The position numbers and the translations under genes were made by a program. From contig UBMP01000021.1 in the NCBI GenBank assembly GCA_900466575.1, positions 1-62,616 of the forward strand: a DNA stretch of 62,616 nt, in the 5' to 3' direction. This document shows positions 52,336 through 62,534 of this stretch, piece by piece; the stretch's first letter is position 1, and each line of letters starts with the position of its first letter. The notes beneath the pieces were generated by a model that did not search any database, was not told the DNA's origin, and saw nothing but the letters and a program-made list of their open reading frames with translations. The stretch comes from Hyphomicrobiales bacterium. Its GTDB lineage: Bacteria; Pseudomonadota; Alphaproteobacteria; Rhizobiales; Rhizobiaceae.

Positions 52336-52668
52336 TCACTTCAGCGCGACATATGTTTTAGGATCGAGAGCGGCCGCGCGCACCGCGACATGATGTCCGG
52401 TTGCCTCGCCAACCATCTCACGAAGCGTTCGGCACACCTCTCTCACAACCTCCTGCGTCCGTTCGGGCTTGGGCAGTATCATCAATTCGACGTTGATCTT
52501 CGGCTGATCCGCGAGGCCGACAACCGACAAGATTGCAAACTGGCATGCGCTAACGTCGACCTTCAGGGACGTGCAAAGCATGTCGCGTAGCGGTAACAGC
52601 GCTGATTTCAGCGCCATTACCGACGTTTCGGGCAGGGTCTCATCCACGTAGAACTTCACATTTGGCAT
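52336..52668 (-). CDS. Tautomerase-superfamily protein
   Basis: A 110-residue protein starting MPNVKFYVDE, with proline 2 in place to be the catalytic base of the tautomerase/MIF superfamily after Met removal. GAGGTGA directly before this ATG discards the longer frame to 52731. Superfamily members isomerise 2-hydroxymuconate-type dienols or keto/enol acids. Its role here is unknown, although enol chemistry would suit the carboxymuconolactone-decarboxylase-like gene later in the window. Confidence 0.7.
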   Translation of the reverse strand: MPNVKFYVDETLPETSVMALKSALLPLRDMLCTSLKVDVSACQFAILSVVGLADQPKINVELMILPKPERTQEVVREVCRTLREMVGEATGHHVAVRAAALDPKTYVALK

Positions 52669-52887
52669 GGTCACCTCGCATCGGGGCATAGAAGAAATCG
52701 AAGGCCAAACGCCAGAGGCTGTCAGCGCCACTCAGCCGTTCGCAGATTGCAGCCGGTGCCGTCTTGACGCCGAACACAGCGCCCGAATCGATTTCGTCGG
52801 GGGAACGTATCGGGGAACTATTGTCCCGTCGAACACTCAATAAGCGAAGTGCATCTGTATCACCTACGGGCGATCTTCAAGTCGAGC

Positions 52888-53313
52888 CTATCGTCCGAGC
52901 ACGATGGTCAGCGCGTGCTCCGCGCAGGCTATGTCGGCTTCTTCTGGGCCGCCCGAAACACCGATCCCGCCGACGGTCTCTCCTTCGACCCGCGCCGGCA
53001 CGCCTCCACCCCAGACAAGCAGCCGTGAACGACTGACGAGACCCAGCCGCAAGGCGGGGCTGGAATCCATATGCGTGGAAAAATCCTTGGTCGTCGAGCC
53101 GGTCACCGCGGCAGTATAAGCCTTGTCCAGGGCGAATTCGGCAATCGGGGCGGGCACGCCATCCATGCGAAGAAGTGCAAGCGGCGCGCCTTCCTGGTCC
53201 ACCACCGCAACGGCGATCCTGAGGCCGTCAGCCTCGGCCTTTGCGATTGCCGCATCTGCGATGCGCCACGCCGCCTCCAGCGTGAGGCTCGATTTCTGCA
53301 AGACAAGTGTCAT
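52888..53313 (-). CDS. GlcG/HbpS-family (DUF336) protein
   Basis: A 141-residue DUF336 protein. The opening LTLEAAWRIADAAIAKAEADG, the central AVVDQEGAPLALLRMDG and the C-terminal GGIGVSGGPEEADIACAEHAL are signature segments. Relatives bind heme or flavin-like ligands or appear in glycolate and alcohol oxidation operons. AAGGAA is 8 nt before the ATG at 53313. It follows the GMC gene by 29 nt, so it is probably the last gene of that operon. Confidence 0.88.
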   Translation of the reverse strand: MTLVLQKSSLTLEAAWRIADAAIAKAEADGLRIAVAVVDQEGAPLALLRMDGVPAPIAEFALDKAYTAAVTGSTTKDFSTHMDSSPALRLGLVSRSRLLVWGGGVPARVEGETVGGIGVSGGPEEADIACAEHALTIVLGR

Positions 53314-53342
53314 TCCCAATTCCTTTTCGATGGCGCGGATTG

Positions 53343-54959
53343 TCAGGCCGCCTTCAATGGCATCCTGCCGCGGATCAGATCAGCCGCGCGTTCGGCGATC
53401 ATGATTGTCGGAGCATTGGTATTGCCGCTGACCATGGCGGGCATGACGGACGCGTCGACGACATAGAGATTCTCAACCCCGCGCAGCTTGAGATCGGGGG
53501 TCACCACCGCGTCAGTGCCCGTGCCCATCCGGCAGGTCCCGACCGGGTGATAGACGGTCTTCACATAGCTGCGCACATAGTCGGCCAATTGTGCATCGGC
53601 CTCGTCCGGCACGTTGGCCAGAACATATTCTGCGCCCAGAAGGCTTGCCAGCGCCGGTGCACGCGCGATCCGGCGGCAGAGCTTCAGCCCCTGGACCAGG
53701 GTCGCCACATCAGCCGGATCGGCAAGCGCGTTGGCGACCAGCTTCACCTGAGCATTCGGGTCCTTGCCATCGAGCAGAACCTCACCGCGCGATTTTGGTC
53801 GGAGGTCGCAGGGGCTGATCGAGAAGAAATGCCCGTCAGGCGCGGCGCGCACGTGATCCGGCACGAAGATCGGGAAGGAATGGATCTGCACATCGGCGCG
53901 GCCATCGCCGTCGAGATCGGCAAAGGCCGCCGTCTCGCCGACATTGGAGGTCAGCAGCCCGGTACGGAAGAGGAGCCATTGCAGACCGTGGCGCAACGCA
54001 TTCAGCCCCTTGTCCTGCCCAAGCAGGCTGATCGGCTGGCGCGTGGCGTAATAATTCGGGATCTGCAGATGGTCCTGGAAATTCTGGCCTACGCCGGGCA
54101 GATCATGCAGCACATCGATACCCTGCGCCTTGATATGCGCGCCCGGCCCAATACCGGAGAGCATCAGCACCTTGGGCGAGCCAAGCGTTCCGGCCGAGAC
54201 GATGACCCCGCGCCGGGCCGAAGCCTCATGCGGTTCGCCTCCCTGCTGCCAGCGAACACCCTTCGCCTTGCCACCCTCCAGCACGACACGTTCAACGGTC
54301 GCCTCGAGTTGCAGGGAAATATTGCCACGCGCCATTGCCGGACGAAGATAGGCGCGCGCTGTGCTGGCGCGCTCGCCGCCCTCTTGCGTAACCTGGAAAT
54401 AGCCGACACCAAGTTGGGACGCGCCATTGAAATCCTGATTATAGGACAGGCCGGCCTGCTGCGCGGCGCGCACGAAGGCGCTGTTCAGCGGGTGATGGTA
54501 AGGCACGTCGGTAACCGAAAGCGGACCATCGGTGCCGTGATAGTCGTCGGCCAGACGGTCGTTGCGTTCCGCCTTGCGGAAATAGGGCAACACGTCGGCG
54601 AAGCTCCAGCCGTTGCAACCGCCTGCGGCCCAGTCGTCGTAATCCTTCGCGTCGCCGCGAATGTAGATCATGCCGTTGATCGAGCTGCTGCCGCCCGGCA
54701 TCCGCCCCTGCGGCACATGGATGTTGCGTCCGGCGGCATGGGCTTCCGGTCCTGAGGCGTAAGGGAAGGTGCGGTTCGTGCCGAAAAGCCGGACGAAAGC
54801 GCCCGGCGCGCGGCTGGCGATCACCCGCTCATCCGGCCCTGCCTCCAGCACCAGGATTTTCACGCCTACGTCTTCGGATAGGCGGTTAGCCAGCACCGCG
54901 CCGGCCGAGCCGGCACCGATGATGATGTAATCGAATTCCCCCGACGACTTGACGCTCAT
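53343..54959 (-). CDS. GMC-family FAD-dependent alcohol dehydrogenase
   Basis: A 538-residue glucose-methanol-choline oxidoreductase. The FAD loop is [16 protein letters not shown] near residue 13, GMC signature 1 is near [20 protein letters not shown], and the catalytic histidine is in [10 protein letters not shown], with the second active-site position Asn in [10 protein letters not shown]. No signal peptide is seen, so it is probably peripheral to the membrane. Its start overlaps the stop of the next GMC gene by 4 nt, so the long upstream frame is discounted. Confidence 0.93.
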   Translation of the reverse strand: MSVKSSGEFDYIIIGAGSAGAVLANRLSEDVGVKILVLEAGPDERVIASRAPGAFVRLFGTNRTFPYASGPEAHAAGRNIHVPQGRMPGGSSSINGMIYIRGDAKDYDDWAAGGCNGWSFADVLPYFRKAERNDRLADDYHGTDGPLSVTDVPYHHPLNSAFVRAAQQAGLSYNQDFNGASQLGVGYFQVTQEGGERASTARAYLRPAMARGNISLQLEATVERVVLEGGKAKGVRWQQGGEPHEASARRGVIVSAGTLGSPKVLMLSGIGPGAHIKAQGIDVLHDLPGVGQNFQDHLQIPNYYATRQPISLLGQDKGLNALRHGLQWLLFRTGLLTSNVGETAAFADLDGDGRADVQIHSFPIFVPDHVRAAPDGHFFSISPCDLRPKSRGEVLLDGKDPNAQVKLVANALADPADVATLVQGLKLCRRIARAPALASLLGAEYVLANVPDEADAQLADYVRSYVKTVYHPVGTCRMGTGTDAVVTPDLKLRGVENLYVVDASVMPAMVSGNTNAPTIMIAERAADLIRGRMPLKAA

Positions 54960-56584
54960 GCGCGGCGCGCCTCCTTGGCAAATTGTGCGGCGCGCTCGCC
55001 GATCATGATGCTCGGCGCGTTCGTATTGCCGCTGACGATGCGCGGCATCACGGATGCATCCGCGACGCGCAGACCTTCGACGCCGCGCACGCGCAGCTTC
55101 TCGTCCAACACTGCATCCGGTCCGACGCCCATGGCGCAGGTGCCGCTCGGGTGGAAGGTCGTGCCGCCTGTCACGGCGAGCCATTTGCGGAAATCGGCAT
55201 CCGTTTCGGTCGCAGGACCGGGCCAGATCTCCTTGCCGCGATACGGGTTCATCGCCGGCTGGGCGATGACCTTGCGCATGGCGCGCAGGCCGAGGATCGT
55301 CGTCTCGACATCATAATCCGCATCGAGATAATTGGCCCGCATTTCCGGCGCAACACCCGGATCGGCCGAACGCAGCTTCACATAGCCACGGCTTTCGGGC
55401 CTGAGCGGCGAGACGCGGACGGTAAAGCCATGCTTCTTTTCCGGCGCACCGCTGGAGAAGGCGTGAACGGCGGCCGTGTCCTCGCGGCCATGCATGAAAT
55501 GGATCTGGATATCCGGGTCCTGTGCCCCCGGCTGAACCTTGATGAAGGCGCCCCCTTCGTAAGGGAAGACTGTCGCAGACCCTTTCCCCGATACCATGCC
55601 CTGCGCCAGCGAAACCGCCACGCGGTCGAGGCGAAGCTGCTTGTAGAGCGAGACGGGAGCGGGCGATTCATAGACCAGCGCGCAATCGAAATGGTCCTGC
55701 AGGTTCTTGCCCACGCCGGGCAGGTTGACTACCGGCTGGATGCCCAGCGCCTTCAGATCCTCCGCCGGGCCGACGCCGGAGAGCATGAGGATCTGCGGCG
55801 AATTGATCGCACCGCCGGACAGAATGATCTCGCGGCTGGCATGCGCCACATGCTTCACGCCACCCTTCATATATTCGACCGCCGTTGCCCGACCGTTCTC
55901 GATGACGATCCGCGATGTCAGCGCATGGGTGACGAGCGTGAAGTTCTGCCGCTGCATCGCCGGGCGCACGAAGGCGCGCGCCGTGCCGAAACGCTTGCCG
56001 TTCTTGATGGTGAAGTCGTAATAGCCGAAGCCCTCCTGGCTCGGGCCGTTGAAGTCGTCATTCAGGGGATAGCCCGCCTGGCGGCCGGCCTGAATGAAGG
56101 CCTCGGCGAGCGGATTGCGCCCCCGCGCACGGCCGACATTGAGCGGACCGTTTGCGCCGTGGTGGGCGTCGCGGCGATCCTCATGGCCTTCGGATTTCCT
56201 GAAGAAGGGCAGAACCTCCTCCCAAGACCAGCCCTTCAGGCCCATCTGCGCCCATGTGTCGTAATCCGACGGGACGCCGCGGATATAGACCATGCCGTTG
56301 AGCGTCGAGGTGCCACCAATCACCTTGCCGCGCGGCCAGGGAATGCGGCGGCCGCCGAGCTTTTCCTCGGGCTCCGTCTGGTAGCTCCAGTTGTAAATGC
56401 CGGACTTGATGAAAGCGCCCATGAGGAGCGGCAGACGGAAGCCCGGATGCCGGTCCATGCCGCCCGCCTCCAAGAGCAACACGCTGACATCGCCATCCTC
56501 GGCGAGTCGGGCGGCGGCAGTCGCGCCGGCCGAGCCTGCGCCGATCACGATATAGTCGAAACGGCCGGTTTCCTGAGCTGTCAT
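54956..56584 (-). CDS. Second GMC-family FAD-dependent alcohol dehydrogenase
   Basis: A 542-residue paralog of the downstream GMC enzyme, with the same FAD loop ([16 protein letters not shown]), [20 protein letters not shown], the catalytic [10 protein letters not shown] and [10 protein letters not shown]. The two differ widely outside these motifs, so this is an old pair with likely distinct substrates or successive oxidations. Choline dehydrogenase-like enzymes accept many primary alcohols. Strong GGGAGGA precedes the ATG. Confidence 0.93.
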   Translation of the reverse strand: MTAQETGRFDYIVIGAGSAGATAAARLAEDGDVSVLLLEAGGMDRHPGFRLPLLMGAFIKSGIYNWSYQTEPEEKLGGRRIPWPRGKVIGGTSTLNGMVYIRGVPSDYDTWAQMGLKGWSWEEVLPFFRKSEGHEDRRDAHHGANGPLNVGRARGRNPLAEAFIQAGRQAGYPLNDDFNGPSQEGFGYYDFTIKNGKRFGTARAFVRPAMQRQNFTLVTHALTSRIVIENGRATAVEYMKGGVKHVAHASREIILSGGAINSPQILMLSGVGPAEDLKALGIQPVVNLPGVGKNLQDHFDCALVYESPAPVSLYKQLRLDRVAVSLAQGMVSGKGSATVFPYEGGAFIKVQPGAQDPDIQIHFMHGREDTAAVHAFSSGAPEKKHGFTVRVSPLRPESRGYVKLRSADPGVAPEMRANYLDADYDVETTILGLRAMRKVIAQPAMNPYRGKEIWPGPATETDADFRKWLAVTGGTTFHPSGTCAMGVGPDAVLDEKLRVRGVEGLRVADASVMPRIVSGNTNAPSIMIGERAAQFAKEARRA

Positions 56585-56603
56585 GGTCGTCCTCCCGTTC
56601 CCG

Positions 56604-57359
56604 TCAGTTGTAAACGCCGCCGTCGACCGAATAGGCCTGCGCGGTCACGTAGGAGGATTCATCCGACAGGAGGAATGTGTAGAGCGGTGCTATCTCCTCC
56701 GGCGTGGCCTGTCGGCCGAGCGGCACCCAGGCCTTGACCAGCTTTTCCTGCGCCTCGCGGCCGCCGAGAAAGGCAATGGCCGGATTGTTGAAGGGCGTGT
56801 CGATAAAGCCGGGGCAGATGGAATTGGCGCGAATATTGTCGCTTGCCAGTTCCAGCGCGCAGGCCGTTGTGAAGGCCATGACAGCCCCCTTGGAGGCGGC
56901 ATAGGCCCCGACGCCCGGCCCGCCGCGCTTGGCCGCGAGCGACGCGGTATTCACGATCGCACCACCACCCGCCGCCTTGAACTGCGGGATCGCTTCGCGA
57001 GTGGCCAGAAACACGCCGCGCGCGTTGACGCCCATCAGGCTGTCCCAGTCGGTGACGCTGAAGGTTTCCACCGGCCCGGCCTTTTGCAGGCCGGCATTGT
57101 TGACGAGACCGTCGAGCCCGCCGAGAAAGGCGATCGCTTCCTTGAAGAGCGCCTTGACGCTCGCCTCGTCGGAAATGTCGCAGTGGACGAAATAGCAGTT
57201 CGGCCCGAGTTCCTCTGCTGCCTTTGCGCCGGCTTCGGCCGCGAAATCGCCGATGACAACGCGCGCACCCTCGGCAATCGCGTGCGCAGCGGCGGCGCGG
57301 CCGATGCCGGTCGCGGCACCGATGACGACGATGCGCTTGTTCTTGAGCCTGTCGGCCAT
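56604..57359 (-). CDS. Short-chain dehydrogenase/reductase
   Basis: A 251-residue classical SDR. The NAD loop is IGAATGIGRAAAAH near residue 13, the NNAG motif is intact, and the triad S-Y-K lies in VNTASLAAKRGGPGVGAYAASKGA. It sits between livM and the GMC genes on the same strand, and probably oxidises a secondary alcohol or aldehyde-level intermediate in the same pathway. Confidence 0.9.
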   Translation of the reverse strand: MADRLKNKRIVVIGAATGIGRAAAAHAIAEGARVVIGDFAAEAGAKAAEELGPNCYFVHCDISDEASVKALFKEAIAFLGGLDGLVNNAGLQKAGPVETFSVTDWDSLMGVNARGVFLATREAIPQFKAAGGGAIVNTASLAAKRGGPGVGAYAASKGAVMAFTTACALELASDNIRANSICPGFIDTPFNNPAIAFLGGREAQEKLVKAWVPLGRQATPEEIAPLYTFLLSDESSYVTAQAYSVDGGVYN

Positions 57360-57380
57360 AGTATTACTCCTTGAAGCGGA

Positions 57381-58367
57381 TCAGGATTGGCGCGGCGGCA
57401 GCCGGCGTGTCGCGAAGGGCTCGAAACCGGTCGTGTTCTTCACCACGCCCCAGAGCCCCTTGGAAGCGACGAGCATGGTGATGACGGCGGCAGCGCCCAG
57501 CAGCATGAGATAGAGATTGCCCGTGCCGGCAAACCAGGCGCGGAAGAGGAAGTAGATCGCCGTGCCGATAATCGGTCCCTCGACCGTGCCGACGCCGCCG
57601 ATGATGACGATGAAGAGCATGACGACCATCCAGTTGGCGTCGAAGGCCCCGCCCGGCTCCACATGGAAGACCGACATGTAATAGACCGCCCCCGCCACGC
57701 CGGCGAAACCGCCGGTCAACACGAAGCCGAAGAAGCGCGTCCACCACACATTGATGCCGACGGCGGCGGCGGTTCCCTCATTGTCGCGCACGGCGGCGAG
57801 CGCCAGCCCGATCTTCTGCCGTGACAGCCAGTAGAGGCCGAAGACGGAGAGGAAGGCGAGAAGAGCAGCGACGTAATAGGTGCTGACGGCCACCACTGTG
57901 CGGTCCATGTCGCGCGTGACGACCAGCGGCAGGCCGCTGACCGAACCCAGCCAGTCCTTCTGCGCGATAAAGAGCCGCACGATTTCGGCAATCACCCAGA
58001 TGCTGATGGCGAAATAGGCGTCGCGCAGCCGGAAGACGAAAGGCGCGACGAGCGCTGCGAACAGGCCGCAGAAGACGAAGACCAACGGCAGCAGGAAGAA
58101 CGGATTGATGCCCCAGGTGTTCGACGTCATGAACAGGAAATAGGCCCCGAGCCCGATGAAAAGCTGCTGTCCGAAGGACATCAACCCGACATAGCCGGCG
58201 AGAAAGTTCCAGCTCTGGGCAAAGGCGAAGACCGTGAAGATCTCGATCATCAGCCTCAGGTCGCCCTGGCCAACGAATTCCGGCATGGCGGCGAGGACGA
58301 CGAAGGAGACGACGCCGAGGATCGCGATGGTGAGGTTCCGCGTGGTGGTGGGTCGGGGCGCAGTCAT
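57381..58367 (-). CDS. Branched-chain-amino-acid-type ABC permease (LivM)
   Basis: A 328-residue LivM-type permease with about nine hydrophobic helices, and the family segment AVRDNEGTAAAVGINVWWTRFFGF, followed by VGTVEGPIIGTAIYFLF. LIV-type importers also carry aromatics, urea and amides. Its start overlaps the livH stop (58364-58367). The substrate is inferred to be that of the linked oxidation genes. Confidence 0.92.
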   Translation of the reverse strand: MTAPRPTTTRNLTIAILGVVSFVVLAAMPEFVGQGDLRLMIEIFTVFAFAQSWNFLAGYVGLMSFGQQLFIGLGAYFLFMTSNTWGINPFFLLPLVFVFCGLFAALVAPFVFRLRDAYFAISIWVIAEIVRLFIAQKDWLGSVSGLPLVVTRDMDRTVVAVSTYYVAALLAFLSVFGLYWLSRQKIGLALAAVRDNEGTAAAVGINVWWTRFFGFVLTGGFAGVAGAVYYMSVFHVEPGGAFDANWMVVMLFIVIIGGVGTVEGPIIGTAIYFLFRAWFAGTGNLYLMLLGAAAVITMLVASKGLWGVVKNTTGFEPFATRRLPPRQS

Positions 58368-59242
58368 TTACGGAAAACCTTCATGCTGAACAGGGAGGAA
58401 AGGCCCTGTGGCGACAGGATGAGGATGATGAAGAAGACGATATGCCCGTACATGAGGCCGGCGGAGGGATCGATCTTCAGCGCCAGCAATTGCGTGACGC
58501 CCAGCACGATGCCGCCGATGAACATGCCCCAGAAGGAGCCGAGCCCACCGATGACTACGACCTCGAAGGCGATCAGCAGCCGGTCCGCGCCGGAATAGGG
58601 CGTGAACGAGCCGCGCATAGCGAGCAGCACGCCGGCCACCGCCGACAACGCCAGCGCAAGGCCCATGGCGACCGCATAGACATTGCGATAGTTGACGCCG
58701 AGAAGCTGCACGACCTGATGGTCGTCGGCGGTTGCCCGGATGATCCGGCCCATGCGCGAGCGGTTCAGCCAGAAGCGGAGCGCCGCGAAGAGTACGATGG
58801 CAATGACGAGCACCACGACCGGCAGCACGCCAAGCCGCATGCCGAGGAAGTTGAAGCCCCAGAAGCGCATGTTGCCGACATTGATCGACTGGCTGTTGGC
58901 GCCGAACCAGGCCACCATGCCGTTGCGCAGCACGATGGCGAGGCCGAAGGTCAACAGGATCTGCGGGATCTGGTCATGGCCGAGCACCCGGTTGATCAGC
59001 AATCGCTGCAACAGGATGCCGATGCCGAAGGCGATCAGCGCCACGGGCAGGATCACGAGGATGGGATGGATAGGCGTCCACGGATAGAGATAGAGGCCGA
59101 TAAAGGCGGCGGCGACGATGAAATCGCCCTGCGCGACATTGACGACGCGCATGACGCCGAAGGCAAAGCCGAGCCCGAGGCCGATCAGCGCGTAGAGGCC
59201 GCCAAGCAGAATGCCGTTGGCGATGGTTTCGAGCCAGATCAT
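58364..59242 (-). CDS. Branched-chain-amino-acid-type ABC permease (LivH)
   Basis: A 292-residue LivH-type permease. Opening ETIANGILLGGLYALIGLGL and the segment IRATADDHQVVQLLGVNYRN are characteristic. It pairs with LivM. The 4-nt overlap with livF (59239-59242) couples translation. Confidence 0.92.
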   Translation of the reverse strand: MIWLETIANGILLGGLYALIGLGLGFAFGVMRVVNVAQGDFIVAAAFIGLYLYPWTPIHPILVILPVALIAFGIGILLQRLLINRVLGHDQIPQILLTFGLAIVLRNGMVAWFGANSQSINVGNMRFWGFNFLGMRLGVLPVVVLVIAIVLFAALRFWLNRSRMGRIIRATADDHQVVQLLGVNYRNVYAVAMGLALALSAVAGVLLAMRGSFTPYSGADRLLIAFEVVVIGGLGSFWGMFIGGIVLGVTQLLALKIDPSAGLMYGHIVFFIILILSPQGLSSLFSMKVFRK

Positions 59243-59949
59243 GAATGCTGCTCCGTTCCAAAATAGGCGGCGGTGATGTCGTTCATGGCAAGTTTGCGCG
59301 GATCGCCCTCAAGGCTGATGCGCCCTTCCAGAAGGCAATAGATGTGCTGCGAGGCGTGGCAGGCCTGCGCGACGTTCTGCTCGATGACGACGATGGACAC
59401 CCCGCTTTGACGGATCGCGTCAAAGCAGCGATAGATGTCGCCGATGATCTTCGGCGCCAGGCCGAGCGAGATTTCGTCGCAGAGCAGAAGGCGCGGATTG
59501 GTCATCAGCGCGCGGCCGATGGCCACCATCTGCTGCTGCCCGCCGGAGAGCGTCGAGGACTGCATCTTGCGCAGCTCGCCCAGGCGCGGGAAGAGTTCGT
59601 AGACGGCGGCAAGCGTCCACGGACCCTTGCGCTTTGTCGACTCGCCGACCAGCAGATTGTCTTCAACCGACAGCGAGCCGAAGAGCCGCCGGCCCTCCGG
59701 CACCATGGTGACGCCGGCCCGCGCGATCAGATCGGCGCGCATGCGGCTGATATCCTTGCCCTCGAAAGTCACGGCCCCGCGCTTTTGCGTGTTGAGCCCG
59801 GTGATGGCTTGCAGCAGCGTCGACTTGCCGGCACCGTTCGCGCCGATGATGGCGACAGTCTGGGCTTCGTTGACCTCAAGGCTGACGCCGCGCACGGCGT
59901 GGAAATCGCCATAGAAGACGTCGAGATTTTCAACCTTCAGAAGGGACAT
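59239..59949 (-). CDS. LIV-type ABC ATPase (LivF)
   Basis: A 236-residue ATPase with Walker A GANGAGKST, signature LSGGQQQM and Walker B LLLCDEISLGLAP. The long open frame beyond 59949 lies in livG and is discounted. Starts 20 nt before the livG stop. Confidence 0.92.
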   Translation of the reverse strand: MSLLKVENLDVFYGDFHAVRGVSLEVNEAQTVAIIGANGAGKSTLLQAITGLNTQKRGAVTFEGKDISRMRADLIARAGVTMVPEGRRLFGSLSVEDNLLVGESTKRKGPWTLAAVYELFPRLGELRKMQSSTLSGGQQQMVAIGRALMTNPRLLLCDEISLGLAPKIIGDIYRCFDAIRQSGVSIVVIEQNVAQACHASQHIYCLLEGRISLEGDPRKLAMNDITAAYFGTEQHS

Positions 59950-60679
59950 CGAGGATGGCTCCCATATAGATTTCCTGCACGGCAGCGTCGGCCATGACGG
60001 CGGCGGGCGCGCCCTCGGCGATCTTGCGGCCGGCATTGATGGCGAGGATACGGTCGGCAACGGCCGACAGGGCGTGCGTCACATGCTCGATCCACACGAT
60101 GGCAAGGCCTGTCTTGATCGAGAGTATGAGGTCGATGAGGTGGCCGACTTCGGCCTCCGTCAGGCCGCCGGCGATCTCGTCAAGCAGCAGCACTTTCGGC
60201 TGCAGTGCCATGGCGCGGGCGAGCTCCAGCCGCTTGCGGTCGAGCAGCGGCAGCGATCCGGCAGGCAAGTCGAAACGGGCGGCAAGACCGCAACGCTTCA
60301 ACGTGTCGAAAGCGAAGTCGCCCGCTTCGCGGCCCGACTTCCCGCCGCCGAAGGTCGCGGCCGTCAGCACGTTTTCGTAAGCCGTCAGAAGGCCAAAGGG
60401 CTGCGGGACCTGATAGGTGCGGCCGATGCCAAGACGTGTCCGCTCCGATTGCGAGCGCTGCGTGATATCGGCGCCTTCCAGCAGGATGCGGCCCGACTGC
60501 GGCGGGATCACGCCGGCGAGAATGTTGAAAACCGAGGTCTTGCCCGCGCCGTTCGGACCGATAATGCCAAGGCATTCGGAACGGCCGACGGAAAAGGACA
60601 AATTGTCTGAAACGGTGATCGAGCCGAATTTGCGGCTGATGCCTTCGGCAAGCAGAACGGGTTCCACCTTGGCCTCCAT
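59930..60679 (-). CDS. LIV-type ABC ATPase (LivG)
   Basis: A 249-residue ATPase with Walker A GPNGAGKTS and Walker B VLLLDEIAGGL. The signature appears reduced (LPLLDRKRLELA region in place of the usual LSGGQ), as in other LivG proteins. The ATG at 60679 has no good ribosome site. A GTG at 60724 is possible but would lie inside the hairpin at 60691-60713. Confidence 0.88.
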   Translation of the reverse strand: MEAKVEPVLLAEGISRKFGSITVSDNLSFSVGRSECLGIIGPNGAGKTSVFNILAGVIPPQSGRILLEGADITQRSQSERTRLGIGRTYQVPQPFGLLTAYENVLTAATFGGGKSGREAGDFAFDTLKRCGLAARFDLPAGSLPLLDRKRLELARAMALQPKVLLLDEIAGGLTEAEVGHLIDLILSIKTGLAIVWIEHVTHALSAVADRILAINAGRKIAEGAPAAVMADAAVQEIYMGAILDVPSEG

Positions 60680-60690
60680 GGGGATGAAAG

Positions 60691-60713
60691 TGGCGGGGCA
60701 GTCGGCCCCGCCA
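60691..60713. terminator. 9-bp hairpin between the binding-protein and livG genes
   Basis: TGGCGGGGC-AGTCG-GCCCCGCCA is a perfect stem just downstream of the binding-protein stop. Such hairpins commonly stabilise the binding-protein mRNA and reduce readthrough into the ATPase gene, giving more binding protein than ATPase. No T-run is present. Confidence 0.6.
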
Positions 60714-60729
60714 GGATAAAGCACCGCGA

Positions 60730-62028
60730 TCAGCGGAACTTGGAGAGCGGCATGAATTCCTTCTGGATCGGAACCTGCGGCGCGGTCACGTTGTTGGTGA
60801 CATAGAGCTCATAGGGGAACTTGCTGCCCTTCGGGTTCTTGTGCCACTGGCCCATCGTGACCCAGGTATTGGCGACCGACTTCATCTTGGAATTCTTGAA
60901 GTCGACCTTGCCGATGATCGTGTCGAGGTCGAGACCGGCGATCGCATCGCGCACGGCTTCGCGCTTCTTCGGATTGCCCGAATTCTTCAGCGCGGCCAGA
61001 CCCACTTCCCAGATCGCATGTTCATAGCCCATCGGCTGCGCCCATTGCTTGCCGGTGGAGGCTTCGTAGGCCGAGCAGAAATCGTTGGCGCTCTGGCCGT
61101 TCAGGCTGGATTTGAACGGAAGCTGGCGGTTGAACCAGATTTCCGTCGACATGCCGGCACCCTGATCGCCCAGAACCTCGACGCCGCTCGGGAAGACGAA
61201 GGCGGCGGCAATCGTGGCGGCCTCGATGTCGAGACCGGCCTGCTGCGCCTGACCCCAGAAGGTGGCGAAATGCTGCGGGAAGACGAGACCGGTGACGATC
61301 TTCGCGCCGCCCTCGCGGAAGGCTGCGACCTGGTTGGAGAAGTCGTCGACCTGTTCCTTGAAGAGGCCGCCCTGCACTTCCTTGAAGCCGGCATCCTTCA
61401 GCGAGGCGGTCATGCCGCCCGAGAAGCCGCGGCCGAAATCGTTGTCCTCGTAGAAGGTGCCGACAACCTTGTCGATGCCGGAAGCGCCCCACATGCCGAC
61501 ATAGTTCTTGATGATGTCCGCGCCGCTCCAGAAGAACAGGAAGCTCCACGGATAGCCCTTGTCCGGGTTGGAGCCGCGCGCAGCGTAGAAGGGTTCCCAC
61601 TGCAGGATGGTGGAGATGGCCGGCGTGCCGTTCTGGTCGCAGATTTCGAGCGCCGGTGCTGCCAGACCGTCAGCGATCAGGAGCAGGTCAACGTTCTCGC
61701 GCAGAACCAGCTCGTTGCCGAGGCTGCCCATGCGGTTGGGGTCGGACTGGCTGTCACGGGTCAGGATCTCGACCTGGTATTTCTTGCCGCCGATCTCCAG
61801 ACCGTCCTTCAGTTGCGCCTTGACCTGGTCGATGACCCAGGGCGCGGTTTCTGCAAAATTGGCGCGAATACCGGTAAACTGGTCGATGTAACCGATCTTG
61901 ATCGTATCGTCCGCCGCAATCGCGCGGTGAACATAAGGCATGGCAAGCGCTGCGGCGGTGCCGCCGGCGATGCTCTTGATGACCTGACGGCGGCTGGTCA
62001 GCAGCCGGCTCCCAAACGACTTGTCCAT
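60730..62028 (-). CDS. LIV-type ABC substrate-binding protein
   Basis: A 432-residue periplasmic binding protein with a signal peptide that contains SRRQVIKSIAGG, a twin-arginine motif, so export by Tat is likely. The mature part starts near ADDTIKIGYIDQFTG. The family binds amino acids, amides or aromatic acids; the ligand is not readable here. It is separated from the upstream gene by 77 bp with a GCAATATTGC palindrome and a TCGCCT/AGGCGA stem. Confidence 0.9.
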   Translation of the reverse strand: MDKSFGSRLLTSRRQVIKSIAGGTAAALAMPYVHRAIAADDTIKIGYIDQFTGIRANFAETAPWVIDQVKAQLKDGLEIGGKKYQVEILTRDSQSDPNRMGSLGNELVLRENVDLLLIADGLAAPALEICDQNGTPAISTILQWEPFYAARGSNPDKGYPWSFLFFWSGADIIKNYVGMWGASGIDKVVGTFYEDNDFGRGFSGGMTASLKDAGFKEVQGGLFKEQVDDFSNQVAAFREGGAKIVTGLVFPQHFATFWGQAQQAGLDIEAATIAAAFVFPSGVEVLGDQGAGMSTEIWFNRQLPFKSSLNGQSANDFCSAYEASTGKQWAQPMGYEHAIWEVGLAALKNSGNPKKREAVRDAIAGLDLDTIIGKVDFKNSKMKSVANTWVTMGQWHKNPKGSKFPYELYVTNNVTAPQVPIQKEFMPLSKFR

Positions 62029-62050
62029 ATTTCAATCCTCCCAGTGGATA

Positions 62051-62085
62051 GCAATATTGCCTCGCCTCACGTCCTTGTAAGGCGA
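62051..62085. promoter_or_regulatory. Palindrome and stem between two genes
   Basis: GCAATATTGC (62051-62060) is a perfect palindrome, and TCGCCT at 62062 pairs with AGGCGA at 62080 across a 12-nt loop. They sit between the AhpD-like gene and the binding-protein gene and could control either. Confidence 0.35.
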
Positions 62086-62105
62086 CATTTCAAAATTTCG
62101 GATGC

Positions 62106-62534
62106 TTACGGCTTCGCGGCCGGCTTCGGCTCGATCTTGTCCATGTCGATCAGCACTTCGTTGGCAGCTTTGAAAGCGTCGAGGCCAGCCGGGATGCCGC
62201 AATAGACCGTGGCATGCAACAGCACTTCGCGGATCTCGTCGACGCTGACACCGTTGTTGACCGCGCCGCGCACATGGAGCTTCACCTCCGCCGCGCGGTT
62301 CAGCGCGGTGAGCATGGCGAGATTCAGCATGCTGCGGGTTTTCAGATCCAGCGTATCGCGGCCCCAGGCATAGCCCCAGCACCATTCGGTGGTGATGCGT
62401 TGGAAGGACATCATGAAGTCATTGGCATTCGCCATCGACTTGTCGACGTATTCCGGACCGAGCACCTGCCGGCGAAGCGCCAGGCCGCGTTCGAACATTT
62501 CGCCGATCGTTTCGTTTTGCGGTTCCTTGGACAT
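62106..62534 (-). CDS. Carboxymuconolactone-decarboxylase-like protein
   Basis: A 142-residue AhpD-like/CMD-family protein. Seen are DLKTRSMLNLAMLTALN, VDEIREVLLHATVYCGIPAG and a C-terminal tail rich in Lys and Pro. The family contains both the decarboxylase of the protocatechuate pathway and thiol peroxidase-like proteins. The single cysteine context (VYCGIP) suits the PcaC-type enzyme better than the CxxC peroxidases. AGGAAG precedes the ATG at 62534. It is the first gene of the operon in this window. Confidence 0.85.
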   Translation of the reverse strand: MSKEPQNETIGEMFERGLALRRQVLGPEYVDKSMANANDFMMSFQRITTEWCWGYAWGRDTLDLKTRSMLNLAMLTALNRAAEVKLHVRGAVNNGVSVDEIREVLLHATVYCGIPAGLDAFKAANEVLIDMDKIEPKPAAKP

